A DNA stretch of 64,000 nt. It comes from Salipiger sp. H15. GTDB taxonomy: Bacteria; Pseudomonadota; Alphaproteobacteria; Rhodobacterales; Rhodobacteraceae. Position 1 is the first letter of the stretch. Every line of letters begins with the position of its first letter. This document shows, one piece after another, positions 49,220 to 57,814 of the stretch. The notes beneath the pieces were generated by a model, which was not told where the DNA came from, ran no database searches, and was given only the letters and a program-made list of their open reading frames with translations. The stretch lies in the NCBI RefSeq assembly GCF_040409955.1, contig NZ_CP123385.1, positions 62,001-126,000 of the forward strand. The letters run 5' to 3'. The position numbers and the translations under genes were made by a program.

Positions 49220-50071
49220 ATGAGCACGAAACGCCCCGGATCAACCGTGAGGGCGGGTGCGCTGATCGCCGCGCTGGCCGCAACGCTGAGCGGTTGCGGC
49301 AGCCCGGCACCGCGGACCTCCGCCGCTTCCGGCACCGACACGCAGGCCCTCTACATCCGCGAGAACCGCGCGGCGGGCATCCCGCACCGCTTCGGCGACA
49401 GCAAGCCGCACGACTGGACCGGGTTCGGCCCGGCGCATTACCCGGTGCACGGGATCGACGCGGCGCGCTACCAGGGCCAGATCGACTGGCACACGGCGCG
49501 GAACGCCGGCATCCGCTTCGGCTACCTCAAGGCGACCGAGGGCGGCGACGTGCTCGACCCGGCCTTCGCCGGCAACTTCGCCGGCGCGCGCGCCGCGGGC
49601 GTGCCGGTGGGGGCGTACCACTTCTACTATTTCTGCCGTCCGGCCCGCGAGCAGGCGGCGTGGTTCATCGCCAACGTGCCGCGGCGCAGCGGCGATCTGC
49701 CCCCGATCCTCGACATGGAATGGAACCACCTGTCGCCCACCTGCCGGATCCGCCCGCCAGCCGACGAGGTGCGCGCCAGCATCCGCGAGTTCACCGCGAT
49801 CGTCACCCGCCACTACGGCACCGCTCCGGTGATCTACACCACCCCCGACTTCTACGCCCGCAATGACCTCGGATCGCTCGGCGGGCACGAGTTCTGGCTG
49901 CGCTCGGTCACCGCGCACCCCTCCGAGCGCTACCCCGACGAGCGCTGGAGCTTCTGGCAATACACCGGCACCGGGCTGGTGCCCGGGGTGCGCGGCCATG
50001 TCGACCTCAACGCCTTCGCCGGCAGCGAAGAAAGCTGGCGCGACTGGCTGGCGGTGCGCAGCCAGGGCTAG
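49220..50071 (+). CDS. GH25-family lysozyme lipoprotein
   Basis: The protein has 283 residues. Signal and lipobox are ALIAALAATLSGCG (Cys 26). The catalytic domain matches GH25: VHGIDAARYQGQIDWHTARN, FGYLKATEGGDVLDPAFAGN, PPILDMEWNHLSP with the DxE pair, and WSFWQYTGTGLVPGVRGHVD. It would hydrolyse muramic acid-N-acetylglucosamine bonds while bound to a membrane. It is a lone chromosomal gene with no phage genes nearby, so a cell-wall role is more probable than phage lysis. Confidence 0.88.
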   Translation: MSTKRPGSTVRAGALIAALAATLSGCGSPAPRTSAASGTDTQALYIRENRAAGIPHRFGDSKPHDWTGFGPAHYPVHGIDAARYQGQIDWHTARNAGIRFGYLKATEGGDVLDPAFAGNFAGARAAGVPVGAYHFYYFCRPAREQAAWFIANVPRRSGDLPPILDMEWNHLSPTCRIRPPADEVRASIREFTAIVTRHYGTAPVIYTTPDFYARNDLGSLGGHEFWLRSVTAHPSERYPDERWSFWQYTGTGLVPGVRGHVDLNAFAGSEESWRDWLAVRSQG

Positions 50072-50345
50072 CCCGGCGCGGCCCCGGGGCCCGCAGCCCC
50101 GGGGTGCAAGCGGGCCAACCCACCTTTTCCGCGACAAAAGAACATCCTCCGGCCCTCCGCGCGCCCCGGCGAACAGGCCGCGCGCCTTCCGGCACAAGCC
50201 GGAACGCCCTCCTGCGCATCCGGCGTGATACACTCCGCCGCAGGGAATTGCCGCGCTTTCGCCGCCCCGGCAGGGCTTGCGTCCCCGGCCCATATCCGGT
50301 CTATCGCGCCGCAAGGGGGAGGCCGGACGAAAACGAGAGACTCGT

Positions 50346-51407
50346 ATGGCCGAAATGCAGACATCAGGTGCCGCGATCACCTTCGACAAGCTGGGAAAGT
50401 CCTTCGCCAAGAAGGGCTCCGGCATGGTCATGGCGCTCGAGGACATCAGCCTCGAGGTCGCCCCCGGCACGATCACCGGGATCATCGGCCGTTCCGGCGC
50501 GGGCAAGTCCACGCTCTTGCGCATGGTCAACGGGCTGGAGCAGCCCACAACCGGCACGGTCACCGTCGCCGGGCATGACGTCGGCCGCGCCGGCGGCGCC
50601 GCGCTGCGCCGCATCCGGCGCGAGGTCGGGATGATCTTCCAGCACTTCAACCTGCTGAGCTCGCGCACGGTCTACGGCAACGTCGCCCTGCCGCTCGAGA
50701 TCGCGGGCGTGCCCGGTGCCGAGATCAAGTGCCGCGTCGACGACCTGATCGCCCGCGTCGGGCTCGAACAACTGAGCACCCGCTACCCGGCCGAGCTTTC
50801 CGGCGGGCAGAAGCAGCGCGTCGGCATCGCCCGGGCGCTCGCCACCCAGCCCAAGGTGCTGCTCTCGGACGAAGCCACCTCGGCGCTCGACCCCGAGACC
50901 ACGCAGACCGTGCTGAAGCTGCTCGGCGACATCAACCGCGACCTCGGCCTCACCATCCTGCTGATCACCCACGAGATGGCCGTCGTCCGCGACATCGCCA
51001 GCCATGTCGCGGTGATCGACGGCGGGCGCATCGTCGAGGCGGGCGCGACCTACGACGTCTTCGCCGCCCCGCAGCACCCGACCACGCGCTCGTTCCTGTC
51101 GGGCATCACCGGCATCACCCTGCCGAGCTTCATCGCCGGGCGGCTGGTCGCCGAACGCCCGCAGGGCCCGAGCCAGGAGGTGATCCGCATCACCTTCGCC
51201 GGGAAACACGCCACCGACCCGATGCTGGCCATGCTCACCTCGGAACTCGGCATCCCGGTCAACATCCTTGCCGGTGCCATCGAGGAGATCGGCCCGCATC
51301 CCTTCGGCAACCTGCTGGTCTCGGTCGAGGCCGAGCGCGGTGCCGAGGCCCGCGCCTATCTTGAACGTCACGAGCTGCTCACGGAGGTGCTGGGCTATGT
51401 CGGCTAA
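50346..51407 (+). CDS. metN: Methionine ABC transporter ATP-binding protein
   Basis: The protein has 353 residues from ATG 50346. Walker A IIGRSGAGKSTLLRMVNGLE, signature ELSGGQKQRVGIARALATQP, Walker B VLLSDEATSALDPETTQTVL and H-loop LLITHEMAVVRD are complete. A C-terminal NIL regulatory domain (residues 270-350: VIRITFAGKHATDPMLAMLT, NLLVSVEAERGAEARAYLER) binds methionine in the family. The 274 bases upstream (50072-50345) hold no gene, and I saw no known methionine riboswitch in them. Confidence 0.95.
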   Translation: MAEMQTSGAAITFDKLGKSFAKKGSGMVMALEDISLEVAPGTITGIIGRSGAGKSTLLRMVNGLEQPTTGTVTVAGHDVGRAGGAALRRIRREVGMIFQHFNLLSSRTVYGNVALPLEIAGVPGAEIKCRVDDLIARVGLEQLSTRYPAELSGGQKQRVGIARALATQPKVLLSDEATSALDPETTQTVLKLLGDINRDLGLTILLITHEMAVVRDIASHVAVIDGGRIVEAGATYDVFAAPQHPTTRSFLSGITGITLPSFIAGRLVAERPQGPSQEVIRITFAGKHATDPMLAMLTSELGIPVNILAGAIEEIGPHPFGNLLVSVEAERGAEARAYLERHELLTEVLGYVG

Positions 51408-52071
51408 CCTCATCAACCTGCTGATCGAAGCCACGCTTCAGACCCTCTACATGGTCGCCATCTCGGGCGCGCTCGGCACGCTCTTCGGCCTGCCCATCGG
51501 CGTCTACCTCGCCGTCTCGCAACGCGGCGAGCTGCTGTCGAGCCCTTGGGTCAACAAGGTGCTGGGCCTCGTCGTCAACGCGGCGCGCTCGGTGCCCTTC
51601 ATCATCCTCGTGGTGGCGATCATCCCCTTCACGCGCATGATCGCGGGCACCTCGATCGGCACCACCGCCGCCATCGTGCCGCTGACCATCGCCGCCGTGC
51701 CCTTCATCGCGCGACTGGTGGAAAATGCCATCCGCGAGGTCGACAGCGGCCTCATCGAGGCGGCCCGGGCGATGGGCGCGACGCCGCTGCAGATCATCCG
51801 CAAGGTGCTGATCCCCGAGGCCCTGCCCGGCATCACGCTCGGTCTCACGCTCGCCGTGGTCAGCCTCATCGGCTACTCGGCCATGGTCGGCGCGGTCGGC
51901 GGCGAGGGCCTCGGCGATCTCGGCATCCGCTACGGCTACCAGCGCTTCATGCCCGAGGTGATGCTGGCGGTGGTCGTCATCCTCATCGTGCTGGTCCAGC
52001 TCGTGCAGTCCCTCGGCGAGGGTCTGGCCCGGCTGGTCGACAAGCGCGCGCCGCGCAACCGCGGCCGCTGA
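51397..52071 (+). CDS. metI: Methionine ABC transporter permease
   Basis: The protein has 224 residues from ATG 51397, overlapping metN by 11 bases. It has five membrane helices, the coupling loop GLIEAARAMGATPLQIIRKV and the segment YSAMVGAVGGEGLGDLGIRY, which are characteristic of MetI. It forms the D-/L-methionine channel with MetN. Confidence 0.95.
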   Translation: MSANLINLLIEATLQTLYMVAISGALGTLFGLPIGVYLAVSQRGELLSSPWVNKVLGLVVNAARSVPFIILVVAIIPFTRMIAGTSIGTTAAIVPLTIAAVPFIARLVENAIREVDSGLIEAARAMGATPLQIIRKVLIPEALPGITLGLTLAVVSLIGYSAMVGAVGGEGLGDLGIRYGYQRFMPEVMLAVVVILIVLVQLVQSLGEGLARLVDKRAPRNRGR

Positions 52072-52107
52072 ACCAAGAACAAGAACGCAATTGGAAGGAG
52101 AATTCCC

Positions 52108-52884
52108 ATGAAGCGTATGATCCCCCTCGTCTCCGCCCTGGCCCTGATGGCCGGCACCGCGATGGCCGACGACATCAAGGTCGGCGTCTCGCCGGGCGAG
52201 CACGCCGAGATCATGGAAGAAGTGGCCAAGATCGCCGCGCCCATGGGTCTCAACATCGACGTGGTCGAGTTCTCCGACTACGTGGTGCCGAACCAGGCGC
52301 TGGCCGACGGCGACATCGAGGCCAACTCGTTCCAGCACGAGCCCTACCTCGACAACCAGATGAAGGACCGCGGCTTCGAGCTCAGCCCGATCGCGACCAC
52401 CATCACCACCCCGATGGGCGTCTACTCGGACAAGATCACCTCGATGGACGACTTCCCCGAGGGCGGCTCCATGGGCATCCCGAACGATCCGACCAACGGC
52501 GGCCGCGCCCTGCTGGTGCTGCAGCAGCTCGGCCTGATCAAGCTCGCCGAGGGCACCGGCCTCGTGCCGACCGTGCTCGACGTGGTCGAGAACCCCAAGG
52601 ACATGCGCTTCCAGGAGCTCGACGCGGCGCAGCTGCCGCGCTCGCTGGCCGACCTCGACGCCGCGCTGATCAACACCAACTACGCGATCGCCTCGGGCCT
52701 GAACCCGAAGGAAGACTCGATCGCCATGGAAAGCGCCGACAACCCCTACGTGAACATCATCGTCGTGCGTAAGGGCGACGAGGAGCAGCCCTGGGTGAAG
52801 CCGCTGATCGACGCCTACCACAGCCCCGAGGTGAAGGCCTTCATCGAAGAGAAGTACCACGGCACCGTGCTGACCTCCTGGTAA
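52108..52884 (+). CDS. metQ: Methionine-binding protein
   Basis: The protein has 258 residues with signal peptide MKRMIPLVSALALMAGTAMA, without a lipobox Cys, so it is a soluble periplasmic form. The NLPA fold is clear: ANSFQHEPYLDNQMKDRGFE, GSMGIPNDPTNGGRALLVLQ and ALINTNYAIASGLNPKEDSI. It delivers methionine to MetNI. A ribosome binding site AAGGAGAA precedes the ATG. Confidence 0.95.
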   Translation: MKRMIPLVSALALMAGTAMADDIKVGVSPGEHAEIMEEVAKIAAPMGLNIDVVEFSDYVVPNQALADGDIEANSFQHEPYLDNQMKDRGFELSPIATTITTPMGVYSDKITSMDDFPEGGSMGIPNDPTNGGRALLVLQQLGLIKLAEGTGLVPTVLDVVENPKDMRFQELDAAQLPRSLADLDAALINTNYAIASGLNPKEDSIAMESADNPYVNIIVVRKGDEEQPWVKPLIDAYHSPEVKAFIEEKYHGTVLTSW

Positions 52885-52925
52885 GCGACGGCGGCGGGCC
52901 CCGTGCCCGCCTTGCCCGAAACGCG

Positions 52926-52960
52926 AAGGCCTGCCGCGATCCCCGCGGCAGGCCTTTCCC
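52926..52960. terminator. Bidirectional terminator between metQ and purU
   Basis: A 13-base perfect stem (52926-52938 and 52944-52956) with a five-base loop ends in TTTCCC on the plus strand, and the minus strand side gives CCTTCGCG. It separates the convergent metQ and purU genes. Confidence 0.85.
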
Positions 52961-52981
52961 GTTCCGGCAGGGGCTGCGCTC

Positions 52982-53926
52982 TCAGCCCATCCGCTCGGAC
53001 GCATGTTCCCCGGGGCTCGCCGGGAAGACCACGGTCTTGTTGCCATTGAGAAAGACCCGGCGGTGGATATGCGCATGGATCGCCCGCGCCAGCACCTGGC
53101 TTTCCACGTCGCGGCCCAGCGAGACGTAATCCGCCGCGCTCTGCGCATGGGTCACGCGGATCACGTCCTGCTCGATGATCGGCCCCTCGTCGAGGTCGGC
53201 GGTCACGTAATGCGCCGTCGCGCCGATCAGCATCACGCCGCGCTCATAGGCCTGCTTGTAGGGGTTCGCCCCCTTGAAGCTGGGCAGGAAGGAATGGTGG
53301 ATGTTGATGATCCGCCCCGACATCTCGGTGCACATCTCGTCGCTCAGCACCTGCATGTAGCGCGCCAGCACCACCAGTTCCGCGCCGCTCTCGCGCAGGA
53401 TGCGCATCTGCTCGGCCTCGGCCCCCGCCTTGGTCTCTTTCGTGACCTTGACGCAGTAATAGGGGATGTCGTGGTTCACCACGACCTTCTGGTAGTCGAG
53501 GTGGTTGGAGATCACCGCGACGATCTCGATCGGCAGCGCGCCGATGCGCGAGCGGTAGAGCAGGTCGTTGAGGCAATGCCCGAACCGGCCCACCATGATC
53601 GCGACCTTCATCTTGCGGCCCGGATCGTGGAAGGCGAAGTCCATGCCGAGATCCCGCGCGAGCCCGGCAAAGCCCTCGGCCAGCGCCTCACGGTCGCGGC
53701 CCTGCTCGGAGCTGAAGCTCAGCCGCATGAAGAAACGGTCATTCGCGAGGTCCGAGAACTGCGCGCTGTCGTGGATGTTGCAGCCCTGCTCGGCAAGATA
53801 GGTCGAGATCGCCGCCACGATGCCCGAGCGCACCGGGCAGGACACGGTCAGGACGATGTTCCGCTCACGGGTCCCCTTGGTCTGAACCCGGTCGGCGGCA
53901 GCTTGGACTTCCTGGATGATACCCAT
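52982..53926 (-). CDS. purU: Formyltetrahydrofolate deformylase
   Basis: The protein has 314 residues. An N-terminal ACT domain (NIVLTVSCPVRSGIVAAIST to FRMRLSF-like FFMRLSFSSEQGRDREALAE) precedes a formyltransferase-like domain with KMKVAIMVGRFGHCLNDLLY, ISNHLDYQKVVVNHDIPYYC, GRIINIHHSFLPSFKGANPY and DLDEGPIIEQDVIRVTH. It releases formate from 10-formyl-tetrahydrofolate. It lies three bases after soxG, matching the folate-bound one-carbon output of sarcosine oxidase. Confidence 0.95.
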   Translation of the reverse strand: MGIIQEVQAAADRVQTKGTRERNIVLTVSCPVRSGIVAAISTYLAEQGCNIHDSAQFSDLANDRFFMRLSFSSEQGRDREALAEGFAGLARDLGMDFAFHDPGRKMKVAIMVGRFGHCLNDLLYRSRIGALPIEIVAVISNHLDYQKVVVNHDIPYYCVKVTKETKAGAEAEQMRILRESGAELVVLARYMQVLSDEMCTEMSGRIINIHHSFLPSFKGANPYKQAYERGVMLIGATAHYVTADLDEGPIIEQDVIRVTHAQSAADYVSLGRDVESQVLARAIHAHIHRRVFLNGNKTVVFPASPGEHASERMG

Positions 53927-53929
53927 CTT

Positions 53930-54478
53930 TCAATGACTTTCAGCGGCAAGTTCACGTGCCCCGATCTGCAGGAGATGCAGCAGGTGGGGGGCGAAGCTGT
54001 TCCAGGCGTCGAGGCGGAAGCGGTCTTCGGCGTCGCGCCAGAGGGTCACCGTGGCGCCGTCGAAGAGCGTGCGGCGGGCGGTGCCGGGGGCGATGGTATC
54101 GATGTCACGGGCGCAGCCGATGGTGATCAGCTCGGCGGCGCGCGGGCCCTCGATGACGAAGGTCACCTCGCGGGCCGAGATGTCGACGAGGCTGTGCGGC
54201 AGCGTGCCGTAGACCCCGGCGCAGGCCTCCGCGATGGGCGCGGCCTCCGAGGCCAGCAGGACCCATTCGTCGGGGCCGAGGCAGGCGGCCTCGATGGGGC
54301 CCTTGACGGTCTGCCCGATGCGGCGCGGCAGGGTCACCCCCAGCGCCTGCTCGAGCGGCGCGAGATCCCCCCGCGCGCGCAGCGAGAAGCGGGTCCTGGG
54401 CAGGGCCGAGCTCACCTTGGCGGCCGGGGTCTCGGCCAGGGTGGCGGGCGGGAAGGCGGAAAGCGGGGCGTTCATCAT
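53930..54478 (-). CDS. soxG: Sarcosine oxidase gamma subunit
   Basis: The protein has 182 residues. Pattern GVTLPRRIGQTVKGPIEAAC, CLGPDEWVLLASEAAP, SLVDISAREVTFVIEGPRAA and LFDGATVTLWRDAEDRFRLD is that of the gamma subunit, which is itself related to the GcvT fold. It is part of the heterotetramer SoxBDAG. The gene starts seven bases after soxA ends. Confidence 0.92.
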   Translation of the reverse strand: MMNAPLSAFPPATLAETPAAKVSSALPRTRFSLRARGDLAPLEQALGVTLPRRIGQTVKGPIEAACLGPDEWVLLASEAAPIAEACAGVYGTLPHSLVDISAREVTFVIEGPRAAELITIGCARDIDTIAPGTARRTLFDGATVTLWRDAEDRFRLDAWNSFAPHLLHLLQIGARELAAESH

Positions 54479-54485
54479 GGCCTCC

Positions 54486-57476
54486 TCAGATCTTCAGCCG
54501 GGTGTTCTCGGGATCGACGAAGACCGTTCCGGTGATCTTCGCCGCGATGGTGCGGTCGGGCATCGGGATGTGGACGGTCTCGCCCATCCGCCCGTGCCCG
54601 CCCGCGACCAGCGCCAGCGCGATGGGACGGCCCGCGGCATCCGAGTGGTAGGACGAGGTCACGTGGCCGACCATGGTCATCGGGATCGCTTGGCTGGGGT
54701 CGAAGACGATCTGCGCCCCCTCCTCGAGCTTGCTGCCATCCTCGGTCAGCAGCCCGACCAGCTGCTTGCGGCCCTCGGCCACGAGGTCGGGCCGCGCCAT
54801 GCCGCGCTTGCCGACGAAGTCGGGCTTCGACTTGCCGACGGCCCAGCCCATGCCCGCGTCGATCGGCGTGACCGTGCCGTCGGTGTCCTGGCCGACGATG
54901 ATGTAGCCCTTCTCGGCGCGCAGGACGTGCATGGTTTCCGTGCCATAGGCGCAGATGTTGAACCTCTGCCCGGCCTCCCAGAGCAGCTCCCAGAGCCTGC
55001 GGCCCATCGGCGCGGGCACGTTGACCTCGAAGCCGATCTCGCCGGTGAAGCTGACGCGGAAGAGCCGCGCGGGGATGCCCGCGACGCTGCACTCGGTGCA
55101 GGACATGTGCGGGAAGGCCTCCTCGGTCAGCTCGACGCCCTCGACGAAGGGCGCCAGCAGCTTCGCGGCATCGGGGCCGTTGAGCGCGATGGTGGACCAT
55201 TGCTCGGTGGTCGAGGTGAGCCAGACGTTCAGGTCCGGCCACTCGGTCTGCAGGTAGTCCTCCATCATGTTCAGCACCCGCGCGGCGCCCCCGGTGGTGG
55301 TGGTGACGTGGAACTTGTCCTGCGCCATGCGGCCGATGACGCCGTCGTCGCGGATGAAGCCGTCGTCGCCGCAAAGCAGGCCATAGCGGCAGCGGCCCGG
55401 CGCCAGCTTGCTCCAGGGATTGGTGTACATGCGGTTCATGAACTCGACGGCGTCGGGGCCGACGACCTCGATCTTGCCCAGCGTCGAGGCGTCGAAGATG
55501 CCGACGCCGGCGCGGGTGGCGCGGCACTCGCGGCTGACCGCCGCCTCCATGTCCTCGCCCGGCCGCGGGAAGTACCAGGCCCGGCGCCACTGGCCGACCG
55601 GCTCGAAGACCGCGCCCTGTTCCTCGGCCCAGAGATCGATCTGGGTCTTGCGCGTCACCTCGAAGTGCCCGCCGCGGTGATAGCCCGCGAAGGCGCCGAA
55701 GCTGGTCGGGGTATAGGGCGGGCGGAAGGTGGTCAGGCCGACCGAAGGCTGTTTCTTTCCAAGCGCATCCGCGGCGATGTTGAGACCGTTGATATTGGAC
55801 ATCTTGCCCTGGTCGGTGGCCATGCCGTTGGTGGTGTAGCGCTTGACGTGCTCGATCGAGCGCATGCCCTCGCGCACCGCGAGGCGCAGGTCCTTGGCGG
55901 TCACGTCGTTCTGGTAGTCGACGAAGGCCTTGGCCTTGCCGGGGCTGAGGTCGGTCGGCAGTTCCCTGTGCGACACGCCCGAGCCGGCGCGGTCGTCCGA
56001 GACGGTGTAGGCCCGCGCGTCCCCGGTCTTGCCGAGCGCCTCGACCACCGCGCGGCCCTTCTCGGCGCCGTCGTTCAGCACCGCCTCGAGGCCCCAGAGG
56101 CCGCGGCTGGCGCCGGCGATGACGCAATCCTCCGGCGTGCGCTCGGGCAGGAAGGTGGTGCGGTCGTCGTCCCAGGCGAGCGTGCCCCTGGTGTGCGAGA
56201 AGAGGTGCAGCGAGGGGGTCCAGCCGCCCGACATCAGCACCGCATCGCAGGCGATCTCCTCGCCCGCGCCGACCCTGCCGCCGGAGACCGGGTTGATCCG
56301 GATCGAACTCACCCGCAGCCGGCCCTTGGTCGCCGTGGCGGTGCGGCCGAGCTTGACGGGGATGCCGCGCAGCCGCGCCTCGGCCATCAGCTCCTCGCTG
56401 ACGCTCTGGCGCGTGTCGGCGATGGCCTGCACCCTGGCGCCCGCGTCCGAGAGATCAAACGCCGCGTGCCAGGCGCTGTCATGCGAGGTCAGCACCACGG
56501 GGCGCTGCCCGACCAGCACGCCGTAGCGGTTGAGGTAGGTCTGCGCCGCGCCCGCCAGCATGACGCCGGGACGGTCGTTGCCGTGGAAGACCAGCGGCTT
56601 TTCCAGCGCGCCCTGCGCCAGCACCACCTGCTTCGCCCGCACCCGCCAGAGCCGCTCGCGCGGGGTGTCGGCGGGCAGCTGCGCGAGGTGGTCGGTCAGC
56701 CGCTCGCAGAGGCCGATGAGGTTCTGGTGGTAGTAACCGATGGCGGTGGTGCGGGTCATCACCTTGACGCCCGCCGCCTTCAGCGCGGCCAGCTCGGAGG
56801 CCAGCCAGTCCCAGGCCGGGATGCCGTCGATCTGCGCCTGCGGCTCCGAGAGCAGCGTGCCCCCCGCCTCGGCGTTCTCGTCCACCAGCACGACCTTGAG
56901 GCCCGCCTCGGCAGCGACCTTCGCCGCGGCGAGGCCCGAGGGCCCGGCGCCGACGATCAGCACGTCGCAATGCAGGTTGCGCGAGGCGTAGCTGTCGGGG
57001 TCTTCCTCGGTGGGGCTCACCCCGAGCCCGGCGGCGGCGCGGATGAAGGGCTCGTAGACCTTGTCCCAGAAGCTGCGCGGCCACATGAAGGTCTTGTAGT
57101 AGAAACCGGCCGAGAAGAGCATGTAGGCGGCGTCGTTGACCGCGCCGACGTCGAAGCTGAGGCTCGGGTACTTGTTCTGCGAGGTCGTCTCGAGCCCGCC
57201 CCAGATCTCCTGCACCGTGGCGCGGGTGTTGGGCTCGAACCGGCCCGGGCCGCGGCGGGTGCCGATCAGCGCGTTGGGCTCCTCGGAGCCCGCCGCCACC
57301 GGCCCGCGCGGGCGGTGGTACTTGAACGAGCGGCCCATCAGGTGCACGCCATTCGCGAGCAGCGCCGAGGCGACCGTATCGCCCTCGTAGCCCTGGAAGG
57401 TCCTGCCGTCGAAGGTGAAGTTCACCGGGCGGCTGCGGTTGACGCGGCCCTTGCCGGATACGCGATGGCTGCTCAT
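54486..57476 (-). CDS. soxA: Sarcosine oxidase alpha subunit
   Basis: The protein has 996 residues. An N-terminal ferredoxin-like segment (VNFTFDGRTFQGYEGDTVAS) precedes the NAD-binding domain (CDVLIVGAGPSGLAAAKVAA) and a second nucleotide-binding part. From about residue 610 a GcvT/aminomethyltransferase-type folate domain follows (EFMNRMYTNPWSKLAPGRCR, WSTIALNGPDAAKLLAPFVE, GMGWAVGKSKPDFVGKRGMA). The subunit receives the methyl carbon on tetrahydrofolate as 5,10-methylene-folate. The start overlaps soxD by four bases. Confidence 0.95.
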   Translation of the reverse strand: MSSHRVSGKGRVNRSRPVNFTFDGRTFQGYEGDTVASALLANGVHLMGRSFKYHRPRGPVAAGSEEPNALIGTRRGPGRFEPNTRATVQEIWGGLETTSQNKYPSLSFDVGAVNDAAYMLFSAGFYYKTFMWPRSFWDKVYEPFIRAAAGLGVSPTEEDPDSYASRNLHCDVLIVGAGPSGLAAAKVAAEAGLKVVLVDENAEAGGTLLSEPQAQIDGIPAWDWLASELAALKAAGVKVMTRTTAIGYYHQNLIGLCERLTDHLAQLPADTPRERLWRVRAKQVVLAQGALEKPLVFHGNDRPGVMLAGAAQTYLNRYGVLVGQRPVVLTSHDSAWHAAFDLSDAGARVQAIADTRQSVSEELMAEARLRGIPVKLGRTATATKGRLRVSSIRINPVSGGRVGAGEEIACDAVLMSGGWTPSLHLFSHTRGTLAWDDDRTTFLPERTPEDCVIAGASRGLWGLEAVLNDGAEKGRAVVEALGKTGDARAYTVSDDRAGSGVSHRELPTDLSPGKAKAFVDYQNDVTAKDLRLAVREGMRSIEHVKRYTTNGMATDQGKMSNINGLNIAADALGKKQPSVGLTTFRPPYTPTSFGAFAGYHRGGHFEVTRKTQIDLWAEEQGAVFEPVGQWRRAWYFPRPGEDMEAAVSRECRATRAGVGIFDASTLGKIEVVGPDAVEFMNRMYTNPWSKLAPGRCRYGLLCGDDGFIRDDGVIGRMAQDKFHVTTTTGGAARVLNMMEDYLQTEWPDLNVWLTSTTEQWSTIALNGPDAAKLLAPFVEGVELTEEAFPHMSCTECSVAGIPARLFRVSFTGEIGFEVNVPAPMGRRLWELLWEAGQRFNICAYGTETMHVLRAEKGYIIVGQDTDGTVTPIDAGMGWAVGKSKPDFVGKRGMARPDLVAEGRKQLVGLLTEDGSKLEEGAQIVFDPSQAIPMTMVGHVTSSYHSDAAGRPIALALVAGGHGRMGETVHIPMPDRTIAAKITGTVFVDPENTRLKI

Positions 57477-57775
57477 TTCTGGCCCTCCTTCAGCGCGGCG
57501 AGGTCGGGGCGCGGCGCGCCCGCCTTGTAGGTGGTCAGGAACTTGTCGGTGACGGTGTTGCGCACGGCGTTGAAGAAGCGCCCGCAGCCGTGCAGGTGGC
57601 GCCAGCGCTCGAAGTGGTCACCCTTCACGTTGTCACGCATGAAGAGGAACTGCTGCCAGGCATCGTCGCTCATCTCCGAGGGGTTCTCCGGCCGGGCGAT
57701 ATGCGCCTCGCCGGCATAGGTGAACTCGACCTCGGGCAGCGTCTCGTCGCAATAGGGGCAATTTATCAGGAGCAT
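57473..57775 (-). CDS. soxD: Sarcosine oxidase delta subunit
   Basis: The product is 100 residues (MLLINCPYCDETLPEVEFTY). The zinc site uses CPYC near the start and His/Cys in WRHLHGCGRFFNAVRNT. The sequence ARPENPSEMSDDAWQQFLFM and RDNVKGDHFERW is almost canonical for SoxD. It lies between soxB and soxA. Confidence 0.95.
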   Translation of the reverse strand: MLLINCPYCDETLPEVEFTYAGEAHIARPENPSEMSDDAWQQFLFMRDNVKGDHFERWRHLHGCGRFFNAVRNTVTDKFLTTYKAGAPRPDLAALKEGQK

Positions 57776-57814
57776 GGGCGTCGTCCTTAATGCACAGTCA
57801 TCATCGCGCGCAGG

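Noticed and set aside
50072..50345. Possible SAM or other methionine riboswitch before metN
   Set aside because: I could not find the conserved core of any known SAM riboswitch class in these 274 bases.
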